This document shows positions 1 through 8,381 of a stretch of DNA of 64,000 bases, one piece after another. Below the pieces are notes generated by a model that was not told where the DNA came from, made no database searches, and saw only the letters and a list, made by a program, of their open reading frames with translations. A program made the position numbers and the translations under genes. Origin of the DNA: Nonomuraea rubra. GTDB taxonomy: Bacteria; Actinomycetota; Actinomycetes; Streptosporangiales; Streptosporangiaceae. The stretch spans positions 7,423,001-7,487,000 of the forward strand of contig NZ_JACHMI010000001.1 of NCBI RefSeq assembly GCF_014207985.1. Direction: 5' to 3'. Position 1 is the stretch's first letter; each line of letters opens with the position of its first letter.

Positions 1-371
1 GGCCCATCCCGGCCGCCGCCGAGGCGCAGCTCGCCTGGGCCGTACGGGAGGCCGCCACGAACGTGCTGCGCCACAGCCGCGCCCGCCGCTGCCGGATCCG
101 CCTGCTGGTGAACGGCACCTCGGCGGCGGTGGAGGTCCGCGACGACGGCCGCCCCGCCAGGGCCACCGCCGGAAGCGGCGACGCGCCGGCCGGAGACATC
201 GGGGAAGCCGGAGAAGGCGCGGCAAGGGGCGAGGCGACGGCCGGGGGGAGGGGCAACGGGCTGACCGGGCTGGCCGAGCGGCTCGGCGCCGCGGGCGGGC
301 GCCTGGAGGTCGGCACGCTGCCCGAGGGCGGTTACCGGCTCTACGCGCAGGTCCCGGTGGAGACGTCATGA
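1..371 (+). CDS. Sensor histidine kinase, C-terminal part (cut by window edge)
   Basis: Only the last ~123 codons are present; the reading frame enters from the left at position 3. What remains is the HATPase_c domain: an N-box (REAATNVLRHS) and a G-box (GNGLTGLAERLG). This fits the short NarL/DesK-type kinase class (HisKA_3) that phosphorylates a LuxR-type regulator, and the next gene is one. The ATP-lid between the two boxes carries about 35 extra residues rich in Gly, Ala and Glu, longer than usual for the family. The stop codon overlaps the next start (ATGA at 368-371), so the two are translationally coupled. The sensing domain lies outside the window, so the signal is unknown. Confidence 0.9.
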   Translation, partial: PIPAAAEAQLAWAVREAATNVLRHSRARRCRIRLLVNGTSAAVEVRDDGRPARATAGSGDAPAGDIGEAGEGAARGEATAGGRGNGLTGLAERLGAAGGRLEVGTLPEGGYRLYAQVPVETS

Positions 372-961
372 TCAGGGTGCTCATCGCCGACGACCAGGAC
401 CTCGTCAGGGGCGGGCTGGCCGCGCTGCTCGGCCTGGAGGACGACATCGAGGTGGTGGCGGAGGTCGGCCGCGGCGACGAGGTGCCCGCGGCGACGCGCG
501 CGCACGACCCCGACGTGATCCTGCTCGACATCGAGATGCCCGGCCTGTCGGGCCTGGAGGTCGCCGAACGGCTGGGCGACCGCAAGGTGATCATCGTGAC
601 CACGTTCGGCCGGCCGGGCTACCTCAGCAGGGCGCTGGAGGCGGGCGTGGCGGGATTCGTGGTCAAGGACGCCCCGGCCGCCGAGCTGGCCGCGGCCGTG
701 CGCAGGGTGATGGCCGGCGAGCGGGTCATCGATCCCAAGCTGGCCGTGACGGCGCTGACCACCGGCCCGAGCCCGCTCACCCAGCGGGAGTCCGAGGTGC
801 TGCGGGTGGCCGCGGGCGAGCCCACGGTGGCGGCGATCGCCAGGCGGCTGTTCCTGACGGAGGGCACGGTGCGCAACTACCTGTCGTCGGCCATCGGCAA
901 GACGGGGGCGCGCAACCGCGCCGAGGCCGTACGGATGGCGGAGGAACGCGGCTGGCTCTGA
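368..961 (+). CDS. NarL/FixJ-family response regulator
   Basis: 197 aa. It has an N-terminal receiver domain with the acidic pair near residues 8-9, the phospho-acceptor Asp at about residue 54 (ILLDIEMPG) and the Lys of the VVKD stretch. A C-terminal LuxR-type helix-turn-helix follows (LTQRESEVLRVAAG ... EGTVRNYLSS). It is the cognate partner of the upstream kinase, with which it shares a 4-nt overlap. It should be a DNA-binding activator or repressor controlled by phosphorylation; the target is unknown. A 92-bp gap separates it from the next two-component pair, so the two systems are adjacent but probably independent. Confidence 0.93.
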   Translation: MIRVLIADDQDLVRGGLAALLGLEDDIEVVAEVGRGDEVPAATRAHDPDVILLDIEMPGLSGLEVAERLGDRKVIIVTTFGRPGYLSRALEAGVAGFVVKDAPAAELAAAVRRVMAGERVIDPKLAVTALTTGPSPLTQRESEVLRVAAGEPTVAAIARRLFLTEGTVRNYLSSAIGKTGARNRAEAVRMAEERGWL

Positions 962-1053
962 CGCGAACACCGCTAACCTGCCGGGTGGAATGGTTATGCC
1001 GGCGTTATGCCGGTACGGCCACACTGATCGGCACTTGAAGACTTGGGGGCGCG

Positions 1054-1710
1054 GTGCGTGTTCTGATCGCCGAGGACGAGCGCATGCTCGCCGACTCGAT
1101 CGCCGAGGGTCTGCGCGGGGAGGCGCTGGCCGTGGACGTGGCCTACGACGGCGAGTCGGCGCTGGAGCGGCTCGGGGTGCACGACTACGACGTGCTGATC
1201 CTCGACCGGGACCTGCCGGGCACGCACGGCGACGAGGTGTGCAGGGCCGTGGTGGAGCACGGCTGGCTGGTGCGGGTGCTCATGCTGACGGCGGCGTCCG
1301 ACGTGCGGGCCAGGGTGGCGGGGCTGTCGCTGGGGGCCGACGACTACCTGCCCAAGCCGTTCGCGTTCGAGGAGCTGGTGGCGCGCGTGCACGCGCTGGG
1401 GCGGCGGGCGCGCAGGGCGGACCCGCCGATGCTGGAACGGGCCGGGGTGCGCCTGGACTGGGCGCACCGGCAGGTGTTCCGCGACGGCCGGTACGTGCCG
1501 CTGGCCCGAAAGGAGTTCGGCGTGCTGGCCGAGCTGCTGCGCGCGCAGGGCGCGGTGGTCTCGGCGGAGACGCTGCTGGAGAAGGTGTGGGACGAGCACA
1601 TCGACCCGTTCACGAACACGGTGCGCACGACGATGATGAAGCTGCGCAGGAAGCTCGGCGAGCCCCAGGTCATCGAGACCGTTCCCGGATCGGGGTACCG
1701 CATCCCATGA
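1054..1710 (+). CDS. OmpR/PhoB-family response regulator
   Basis: 218 aa with a GTG start preceded by a G-rich stretch. The receiver domain has Asp51 as likely phospho-acceptor (LILDRDLPG), the acidic pocket ED at residues 7-8 and the conserved PKPF loop near residue 100. The C-terminal winged-helix effector domain (Trans_reg_C) spans about residues 125-218 and ends in the typical ETVPGSGYRIP motif. The stop overlaps the start of the histidine kinase that follows (ATGA, 1707-1710), which makes a classic coupled regulator-kinase operon. Confidence 0.95.
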   Translation: MRVLIAEDERMLADSIAEGLRGEALAVDVAYDGESALERLGVHDYDVLILDRDLPGTHGDEVCRAVVEHGWLVRVLMLTAASDVRARVAGLSLGADDYLPKPFAFEELVARVHALGRRARRADPPMLERAGVRLDWAHRQVFRDGRYVPLARKEFGVLAELLRAQGAVVSAETLLEKVWDEHIDPFTNTVRTTMMKLRRKLGEPQVIETVPGSGYRIP

Positions 1711-2879
1711 GCGTGCGCATGCGTTCCGCCCTGGCCTGCGCCGGGGTGTTCCTGGTGCTCGGCGTCGTCGTCGTGGCCGTGGTCTACTTCGTGGTGCGGC
1801 AGAGCCTCGAGTACCGCAACGGCCTGCTCACGCCGTCGCACATCCAGGTGGAGGTGCCGGCGCAGTACGGCCCCGGCTGGTACGAGCGGTTCTCCCAGCC
1901 CTACGAGGTCGCCAGGAAGCGGGCCGACCAGGTCCGCGCCGTCTACCAGGCCGACACCCTGGGCAACGTCCGCCTCTGGGGCGCCGTCGGCGTGCTGGGC
2001 GGGGCCGGGCTCGCCTTCGGGCTGGGCTGGCGGTCGGCCGGATGGGTGCTGCGCCCGCTCAGGTCGGTCAACGGCACGGCGCAGCGGGTCCTGCTGAGTC
2101 AGGACCTGAAGCAGCGGATCGGGTTCGAGGGGCCGCGTGACGAGATCAAGGAGCTGGCCGACACCTTCGACACGATGCACACCCGGCTGGCCCGCTCGTT
2201 CGACGGCCAGCGCAGGTTCGTCGCGAACGCCGCCCACGAGCTGCGCACCCCGCTGACGATCAACCGCACGCTGGTGGACGTGGCCGTGCGGCGGCCCGAC
2301 GCGACCGAGGACGTCAAGCGGCTCGGCGAGTCGCTGCTGCTGGTCAACGCCCGGCACGAGCGGCTCATCGACGGCCTGCTCGCGCTGGCCGAGGGCGAGC
2401 AGGCGGTGCTGGACCGGCGGCCGTTCGATCTGACGGACGTGGCCGAGCACGTGCTCGACCAGGCGGCGGGCGAGGCGGCCGAGCGGGAGGTGACGATCCA
2501 CCGGCTGCTCGACTCCGCCCCGACGGCGGGCGAGGCGGTGCTGGTGGAGCGGCTGGTGCAGAACCTGGTGGAGAACGCCATCCGGCACAACCATGCCAAG
2601 GGCGAGGTGTGGGTGACGACGCGCGCGCGGGCCGACCGGGTGGAGCTGGTCGTGGCCAACACCGGGTTGCAGGTGCCGCCGTACGAGATCGAGACGATCT
2701 TCGAGCCGTTCCGGCGCCTGCACGGCGACCGGCTGCGGTCGGATCGGGGCAGCGGGCTCGGGCTGTCGATCGTCCGGGTGATCGCGGAGGCGCACGGCGG
2801 CACGGTGCTGGCCAGGCCGCGCGACGAGGGCGGGCTGACGATCACGGTGGAGCTGCCCGCCGACGGGTCCGGAGTCTGA
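1707..2879 (+). CDS. Membrane sensor histidine kinase (HAMP, HisKA, HATPase_c)
   Basis: 390 aa starting at the ATG that overlaps the regulator's stop. Transmembrane helices lie at about residues 8-30 and 90-108, enclosing a short ~58-residue extracellular loop that is too small for a known sensor fold. A HAMP linker follows, then the HisKA dimerisation domain with the phospho-accepting His177 in the H-box (NAAHELRTPLT), an N-box (NLVENAIRHN) and a G-box (GSGLGLSIVRVIAEAHGG). It autophosphorylates and should pass phosphate to the OmpR-type regulator at 1054. The gene converges on the NACHT gene with a 13-bp gap. The stimulus cannot be read from the sequence. Confidence 0.94.
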   Translation: MSVRMRSALACAGVFLVLGVVVVAVVYFVVRQSLEYRNGLLTPSHIQVEVPAQYGPGWYERFSQPYEVARKRADQVRAVYQADTLGNVRLWGAVGVLGGAGLAFGLGWRSAGWVLRPLRSVNGTAQRVLLSQDLKQRIGFEGPRDEIKELADTFDTMHTRLARSFDGQRRFVANAAHELRTPLTINRTLVDVAVRRPDATEDVKRLGESLLLVNARHERLIDGLLALAEGEQAVLDRRPFDLTDVAEHVLDQAAGEAAEREVTIHRLLDSAPTAGEAVLVERLVQNLVENAIRHNHAKGEVWVTTRARADRVELVVANTGLQVPPYEIETIFEPFRRLHGDRLRSDRGSGLGLSIVRVIAEAHGGTVLARPRDEGGLTITVELPADGSGV

Positions 2880-2881
2880 AT

Positions 2882-2908
2882 CCCCCGGCGGATCAGGAGC
2901 CGCCCGGG
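2882..2908. terminator. Possible bidirectional hairpin between convergent genes
   Basis: An imperfect inverted repeat (CCCCGGCGG, 8-nt loop, CCGCCCGGG) lies between the kinase stop and the end of the NACHT gene and includes the latter's stop codon. It has no T-tract. It could act as a bidirectional intrinsic terminator of the U-less actinomycete kind, but the evidence is only the stem. Confidence 0.3.
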
Positions 2909-5724
2909 TGGAGGACGTCCTGGTGGATCTCCCACAGTGCCGACTCCGGGATGCCGGACTTGACGAGCAGCTCCCACGTCGCCATCCGGTCGGCCGGGTC
3001 GGCGAGCATCGCCCGCAGGAGGAGCTTGAGCGCGGCCCGGTCGGCTCCCTCCTCGTGCCACATCATGCCCAGCGCCCGGTGCATCGCGGGCGAGCGTACG
3101 GCCACCGTGCGCAGCAGCTCCTCCAGGATCCCCACGCGGTCGCGGAACGGCAGCGCCTGCCCCTCCCCCAGCGCGCGCAGCAGCAGGTCGAGCAGCCTGC
3201 GGTGGCGGGGCGCGTGCCCGGTGGCGACCGCGACGACCACGTCGCCCATCCCGCTGGGCTCCGCGCCGCCGAGCACGACGTCCTCCACCCCGTCCGTGAC
3301 CACCCGGTGCGCGGACAGGGCGGTGACCAGCCCGGTCCAGCCGTCGGCGCCGAGCTGCCCCTTCCACAGGTGGGTGAGGGCCGACCAGCGTTCCAGGTGG
3401 TCGGGCCCGGGCAGGATGGACGAGACCGCGACGGGCTCCTCGGAGGCCGCGACGATGAGCAGGGTGAGGTTGGCCGAGTAGGCGGCCAGGCGGCGGGTCA
3501 CGGTGTGCCGCACCGGGCGGAAGCCGGTGAAGTGGCGGCGCGGCCGCTCGTACAGGGCCCGGCGCAGCAGCCCGGCCAGCAGCTCGGCGCAGCGCGCCCG
3601 CACGGCCGCCGGGACCTCCTCCAGCAGCTCCAGGACGAAGCCGACGGCCGGGCCCCGCTCGGCCAGGCACGAGTGGGACGTCACCGCGTACAGCAGGTCG
3701 TCGTCCACGGCCTGCACCACGGCCAGCGGCTCGTCGCCGGCCAGGCGGCGGCGCCGGTCGAGGTCGCGCAGCGCGTACAGGGTCAGCCAGGCCACCAGGA
3801 ACTCGCCGAACGTCGAGTGCAGGAACGCGTGGCCCTTCCTGCGCACGAAGAAGAAGCGCTCGGTGGCCTTGCGGGCCCAGTCGACGCGCTCCTCCTCGTC
3901 GTCCTGGTCGTCCTCGCCGCCGTGGCACAGGGCGGGCAGGTCGCGGTCGAGCTGCTCGTCGGTGATGACCTGGCTGCCGCGGGCCAGCATGGACAGCGCC
4001 ACCGCGCCGAGCAGCACCAGCTCCTGGTCGATGGCCACCCGGCGGGCGCCGCCCGTCTCGCGTTCGGTGTAGTCGCGCAGCAGCACCTCGTACAGGCGGG
4101 ACCGGCGCAGGGGGCTGTGGTCGTGCTGCAGCGCGTTGCCGCCGGCGTCGTAGAGCGCGAGCAGCAGCAGGAGCAGCGGCTGCCTGGCCATCTCGCCGTG
4201 GACCAGCGCCGCCTCGGCGGGCAGCGGCTTCAGGTCGCGCCTGGCCAGCAGGGCGCGGTTGGCCTGGTCCCAGATGTCGAGCCACTGGCGTACCTGGTCG
4301 TCGTCGAACGGCAGGAGCTGCAACGCCAGCAGCCCGTCGGGGAAGCGCACACGGTCGGCCACCACCGTGCGGCTGGTCACGATCACCGCGACCGGGCGCC
4401 CGAGCCCGGCCTCCCTGGCCTGGAACTCGCGCACGCGCTCCAGGTAGTCGTAGCGGTTGAGCCCGCCCTGCACCAGCTCGTCGAACCCGTCCAGCAGGAT
4501 CACCGGCATCGCGCCGTCGCCGGCCGCCACCAGGTCGGCGTAGGGCACCTCCTCGCCCAGCACCTCGCCGACGGCCTGCTCGATCTGGCCGCTCACGTCC
4601 GCCCGGGCCCGTACGGCGCGCAGCTCCACCCTGAACGGCAGGAACTCCGACCTGGCCAGCCGGGCGGCCAGCACCTCGGTCAGCTTGGTCTTGCCGGAGC
4701 CGGGCTCGCCCAGCACCAGCAGCGGCGCCTGCGTGGCGCGTAACGAGGTGAGGTGCCCCACGAGGAACGCCTCGGGGTCGGGCAGCAGCCGCTGCCTGTC
4801 CCACCAGCTCCGCTCGGCGGGCGAGGACTCGCGGGTCAGCTCCGCCACCCGGCAGCGCGGGCTGAGGTAGCCCTCGCCGAGCAGCGGCAGGTAGACGTCC
4901 TCCGGCAGCTTGCCGGCCAGCAGGAGCGGCTGGTCGAGGGCGTTCGCGGCCATCCTGACCTGGTGGATCATCGGGCGGTCGCCGACCCGGGGCGGGGCCA
5001 GCTCGGCCAGCAGCCACGCCACCCGCGACAGCGCCGTGGCCGGCGGCGGCCGCTCGGTGACCAGGCTGCGCACCCCGAACTCGTGGCTGTCGAGCGCCAG
5101 CGAGCGGTAGTCCTCGTCGTAGATGCGCAGCGCGTGCGCGGTGGGCGCCTCCGACAGCACGCGGGGCAGCAGGAGCTGGTCCTCCACGGCCAGCTCGTCC
5201 CAGACGGACAGACCGCCGACGTAGCCGGTCAGGGCCTCGGACATGCGCGCGTAGGCACGTTCCACGGCGGCGCGGGTCTCGCCGTAGGGCACGTGCGGCT
5301 CGGGTGTGGGCAGCCGCTCCAGCAGCAGCCCGGCCACCAGCCTGGCGTACCGCTCGGCCGTCGGCACGCCGTGGGAGATACGCTCGCCGCGGTCGAGCTG
5401 GTCCAGCGTGAACGGCAGCTTGGCCTCGCCGAGCGCCTCGAACCAGGCGGCCACGACGATCGCGGCGTGCGCCGCCGCCAGCCGCTGGGTGCGGGTGAAG
5501 CGGTCCACGCCGCCCTTCAGCTCCGGCATGCGGCGCACGACGTCCTCGCCGTAGGCGACGACGCCGTCGCGCATGTCGCGCAGGCTGGAGGTGAGGCGGG
5601 TGCCGCCGGCCAGCGCCCAGCCGGTACGCTCGGCCTCCGCGGCGAACCCGATCACCTTGACGAGCCTGCCGTCCTTGCATCCGAGAATCCTCAGGGCGTC
5701 GGCGTAGTTCGGGGTGTCGATCAT
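2893..5724 (-). CDS. NACHT-domain STAND NTPase
   Basis: 943 aa from the ATG at 5724, chosen because GGGAGAAGG lies just upstream; an upstream in-frame ATG at 5757 has a poorer site. The N-terminal ~300 residues are helical and resemble the helical domains that precede actinobacterial NACHT modules (NYADALRILG). The NACHT NTPase core follows: Walker A GEPGSGKTKL near residue 340, Walker B VILLDGFDEL near 410 and a sensor-like VIVTSRT. Downstream come winged-helix-like and long helical segments, with no recognisable ligand-binding repeat, no membrane segment and no nuclease or protease domain. STAND NTPases oligomerise on sensing a ligand; bacterial NACHT proteins include anti-phage sensors. 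It stands alone, 95 bp behind propionyl-CoA synthetase. A defence or signalling role is inference. Confidence 0.85.
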   Translation of the reverse strand: MIDTPNYADALRILGCKDGRLVKVIGFAAEAERTGWALAGGTRLTSSLRDMRDGVVAYGEDVVRRMPELKGGVDRFTRTQRLAAAHAAIVVAAWFEALGEAKLPFTLDQLDRGERISHGVPTAERYARLVAGLLLERLPTPEPHVPYGETRAAVERAYARMSEALTGYVGGLSVWDELAVEDQLLLPRVLSEAPTAHALRIYDEDYRSLALDSHEFGVRSLVTERPPPATALSRVAWLLAELAPPRVGDRPMIHQVRMAANALDQPLLLAGKLPEDVYLPLLGEGYLSPRCRVAELTRESSPAERSWWDRQRLLPDPEAFLVGHLTSLRATQAPLLVLGEPGSGKTKLTEVLAARLARSEFLPFRVELRAVRARADVSGQIEQAVGEVLGEEVPYADLVAAGDGAMPVILLDGFDELVQGGLNRYDYLERVREFQAREAGLGRPVAVIVTSRTVVADRVRFPDGLLALQLLPFDDDQVRQWLDIWDQANRALLARRDLKPLPAEAALVHGEMARQPLLLLLLALYDAGGNALQHDHSPLRRSRLYEVLLRDYTERETGGARRVAIDQELVLLGAVALSMLARGSQVITDEQLDRDLPALCHGGEDDQDDEEERVDWARKATERFFFVRRKGHAFLHSTFGEFLVAWLTLYALRDLDRRRRLAGDEPLAVVQAVDDDLLYAVTSHSCLAERGPAVGFVLELLEEVPAAVRARCAELLAGLLRRALYERPRRHFTGFRPVRHTVTRRLAAYSANLTLLIVAASEEPVAVSSILPGPDHLERWSALTHLWKGQLGADGWTGLVTALSAHRVVTDGVEDVVLGGAEPSGMGDVVVAVATGHAPRHRRLLDLLLRALGEGQALPFRDRVGILEELLRTVAVRSPAMHRALGMMWHEEGADRAALKLLLRAMLADPADRMATWELLVKSGIPESALWEIHQDVLHPGGS

Positions 5725-5741
5725 GGCCTTCTCCCGGGGAT

Positions 5742-5753
5742 TGGGATGTCCCA
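5742..5753. promoter_or_regulatory. Short palindrome upstream of the NACHT gene
   Basis: TGGGATGTCCCA is a 5-2-5 palindrome lying 18-29 bp upstream of the chosen NACHT start (between the two candidate start codons). It could be an operator in the 5' leader or a chance GC palindrome. Confidence 0.25.
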
Positions 5754-5819
5754 TCATGCGCTGTACGCCCCGATCCGCGCAGGCTTGTTCGCCAGGACGA
5801 CCGAGACGTTATCCGCGCG

Positions 5820-7685
5820 TCACGTTCCTTTCACGGCCTGTGCGATCTCCGGCAGCGCCGCCGGGTCCTCGATGGTGGACGGGATGTCGTACGGGCCGCC
5901 GTCGGCGATGTTCCGCATCGTGGCGCGCAGGATCTTGCCCGAGCGGGTCTTCGGCAGCCTGTTCACCACGACGGCGCGGCGGAAGGCGGCGACGGGCCCG
6001 ATGCGCTCGCGCACCAGCGCGGCCAGCTCCCGCTCGATCTCCTGAGGGTCGCGCTCCGCGCCCGCCTTCAGCACCACGAACCCCATCGGGAGCTGGCCCT
6101 TCAGCTCGTCGGCCACGCCGATCACCGCGCACTCGGCCACGTCGGGATGGGAGGCGATGACCTCCTCCATGGCGCCGGTGGACAGGCGGTGGCCGGCCAC
6201 GTTGATCACGTCGTCGATGCGGCCCATGACGTAGAGGTAGCCGTCTTCGTCGAGGTGGCCGCCGTCGCCCGTCAGGTAGTGGCCGGGGTAGCGCTCCAGG
6301 TAGGAGCGGGTGAAGCGGGCCTCGTCGCGATAGAGGGTGGGCAGCGCGCCGGGCGGCAGCGGCAGCTTCACGGTGACCGCGCCCTCGGTGCCGGGCGGGC
6401 AGTCGTTGCCGTCACGGTCGAGCACGTGCACGTCCCAGCCCGGCACGGGTTTGGTCGGGGAGCCCGGCTTGAGGGGCAGCGGCTCGATGCCGACGCAGTT
6501 GGCGGCGATCGGCCAGCCGGTCTCGGTCTGCCACCAGTGGTCGATGACGGGGATGCCGAGCAGGCCGGAGGCCCAGTGGTAGGTGTCGGGGTCGAGCCGT
6601 TCGCCGGCCAGGAAGAGGTACCGCAGCCCCGACAGGTCCCACTTTTTCGCGAAATTGCCGGAGGGGTCCTCTTTCTTGATGGCGCGGATCGCGGTCGGCG
6701 CGGCGAACAGCGTCCGCACCCCGTGCGTGGCCACCACCCGCCAGAACGCGCCCGGGTCCGGGGTGCCGACGGGCTTGCCCTCGTACAGGACCGTGGTGCA
6801 GCCCGCCAGCAGCGGCGCGTACACGATGTAGGAGTGGCCGACCACCCAGCCGACGTCGGAGGCGGCCCAGTAGACCTCGCCGGGGGCGGCGCCGTACACG
6901 TGGGACATGCTCCAGTGCAGCGCCACCGCGTGGCCGCCGTTGTCGCGCACGACGCCCTTGGGCACGCCGGTCGTGCCGGAGGTGTAGAGGATGTAGAGCG
7001 GGTCGGTCGCGGCCACGCTCACGCACGGCGCCCGCTCGGCGTCCCGCACGGCCGGCGCCCAGTCGAGGTCGCGGCCCTCGCGCAGCTCCGCCGCGCACTG
7101 CGGCCGCTGCAGGATCACGCACCGGTCGGGCCGGTGCTCCGCCTGCTCCAGCGCGTCGTCCAGCAGCGGCTTGTACGCCACCACGCGCGCCGGCTCGATC
7201 CCGCAGGACGCCGACAGCACCACCTTGGGCCTGGCATGGTCGATCCGCACCGCCAGCTCCCTGGCCGCGAACCCGCCGAACACCACCGAGTGCACCGCCC
7301 CGAGCCGCGCGCAGGCCAGCATCGCGACGACCGCCTCGGGCACCATCGGCATGTAGATCACCACGGTGTCGCCCGCCGTCACGCCGAGGCCGCGCAGCAT
7401 GCCCGCCGTCCTGGCCACCTCGTCCAGCAGCTCGGCGTAGGTGTACACGCGGGTGGTGCCGGTGACCGGGCTGTCGTGGATCAGCGCGGGCTGCTCGCCG
7501 CGGCCCTGCTCGACGTGCCGGTCCACGGCGTTGTGGCAGGTGTTGAGCCGGCCGTCGGGGAACCAGCGGCCCTCGCCGTACACGGTCGCGGGGGGTACGT
7601 CCCAGTCGATCCCGCGGGCCGCCTCGCCCCAGAACCGCTCGGGCTGTTCGATGCTGCGCCGGTAGACCTCGTCGAAACCGCTCAC
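5820..7685 (-). CDS. prpE: Propionyl-CoA synthetase / acyl-CoA synthetase (PrpE-like)
   Basis: 621 aa. The ACS N-terminal domain is followed by an AMP-binding domain with the P-loop-like TSGTTGVPKGVV, WWQTETGWP and the hinge YLTGDGG. The C-terminal domain keeps the acetylatable Lys motif RLPKTRSGKILR. Length and motifs (SDVGWVVGHSYIVYAPL, DHWWQTE) match propionate-CoA ligase, which activates propionate to propionyl-CoA through an AMP intermediate; acetate as a side substrate is possible. The GTG start at 7685 is chosen from the family N-terminus (SGFDEVYRRS). A -10-like TCTGAT lies 6 nt upstream, so the transcript may be leaderless. No methylcitrate-cycle gene is nearby; the downstream NACHT gene may be co-transcribed. 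Confidence 0.9.
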   Translation of the reverse strand: MSGFDEVYRRSIEQPERFWGEAARGIDWDVPPATVYGEGRWFPDGRLNTCHNAVDRHVEQGRGEQPALIHDSPVTGTTRVYTYAELLDEVARTAGMLRGLGVTAGDTVVIYMPMVPEAVVAMLACARLGAVHSVVFGGFAARELAVRIDHARPKVVLSASCGIEPARVVAYKPLLDDALEQAEHRPDRCVILQRPQCAAELREGRDLDWAPAVRDAERAPCVSVAATDPLYILYTSGTTGVPKGVVRDNGGHAVALHWSMSHVYGAAPGEVYWAASDVGWVVGHSYIVYAPLLAGCTTVLYEGKPVGTPDPGAFWRVVATHGVRTLFAAPTAIRAIKKEDPSGNFAKKWDLSGLRYLFLAGERLDPDTYHWASGLLGIPVIDHWWQTETGWPIAANCVGIEPLPLKPGSPTKPVPGWDVHVLDRDGNDCPPGTEGAVTVKLPLPPGALPTLYRDEARFTRSYLERYPGHYLTGDGGHLDEDGYLYVMGRIDDVINVAGHRLSTGAMEEVIASHPDVAECAVIGVADELKGQLPMGFVVLKAGAERDPQEIERELAALVRERIGPVAAFRRAVVVNRLPKTRSGKILRATMRNIADGGPYDIPSTIEDPAALPEIAQAVKGT

Positions 7686-7712
7686 CCGTCGATCAGAACA
7701 GCCTGCGGCCCC

Positions 7713-8381
7713 ATGACGCAAGATATCCAGGTGAGCGATGACGTGATCTTTTCCGTGGTGGTGGGGTCGAGGGCGTACGGGCTGGACACCGACGACTCCG
7801 ACACCGACCGGCGCGGCGTGTTCGTGGTGCCGACCCGGGCGTTCTGGCGGCTGGACAAACCGGCCACGCACCGGGACGGGCCGCTGCCCGAGCAGTTCTC
7901 CTGGGAGGTGGAGCGCTTCTGCGGGCTGGCCCTGGACGCGAACCCCACCGTCCTGGAGTGCCTGTGGTCCCCTCTCGTGGAGGTGATCACGCCTGCCGGG
8001 CAGCGGCTGCGGGACCTGCGGGAGGCCTTCCTGTCCGAACGGGCGCACCGCTCCTTCGCCGGGTACGCCGAGGCGCAGCTACGGCGGCTCGACCCGGAAC
8101 GGCCCAACTGGAAGCAGGCCATGCACATGATCCGGCTGCTGCTCAGCGGCCTGCACCTGATGCGGCACGGCGAGCCGCTCGTCGGGATGCAGGCGCACCG
8201 GGAGCGGTTGCTGGCGGTGCGGCGCGGCGAGGTGTCCTGGGACTCGCTGATCGCCTGGCGGGCGGCGCTGTCGGCCGAACTGGCGGCCGAGCCGGGCGTG
8301 CTGCCCGAGCGGCCGGATCGGGGGCGGGTGGAGGAGTTCCTGGTGGGGGTGCGGGAGGAGAACCTGTCTCGGCGGGGATGA
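7713..8381 (+). CDS. RlaP/YcgL-type nucleotidyltransferase
   Basis: 222 aa. The N-terminus has the polymerase-beta-type nucleotidyltransferase signature GSRAYGLDTDDSDTDRRG: the Gly-Ser turn followed by paired metal-binding aspartates. Helical segments with PNWKQAMHMIRLL follow, as in the RlaP (RNA repair-associated) family. Family members transfer nucleotides to an unknown acceptor; some sit beside RNA ligases, but none is seen here. It starts only 27 bp from the divergent prpE start and overlaps the next regulator gene by ATGA. No strong ribosome site is visible. The substrate is unknown. Confidence 0.85.
   Translation: MTQDIQVSDDVIFSVVVGSRAYGLDTDDSDTDRRGVFVVPTRAFWRLDKPATHRDGPLPEQFSWEVERFCGLALDANPTVLECLWSPLVEVITPAGQRLRDLREAFLSERAHRSFAGYAEAQLRRLDPERPNWKQAMHMIRLLLSGLHLMRHGEPLVGMQAHRERLLAVRRGEVSWDSLIAWRAALSAELAAEPGVLPERPDRGRVEEFLVGVREENLSRRG

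Noticed and set aside
2099..5680. Very long minus-strand open frame (over 1100 codons) across the kinase and NACHT genes
   Set aside because: It is a shadow frame in GC-rich DNA: the product is Arg/Ala/Pro-rich, has no motifs and overlaps two well-supported genes.
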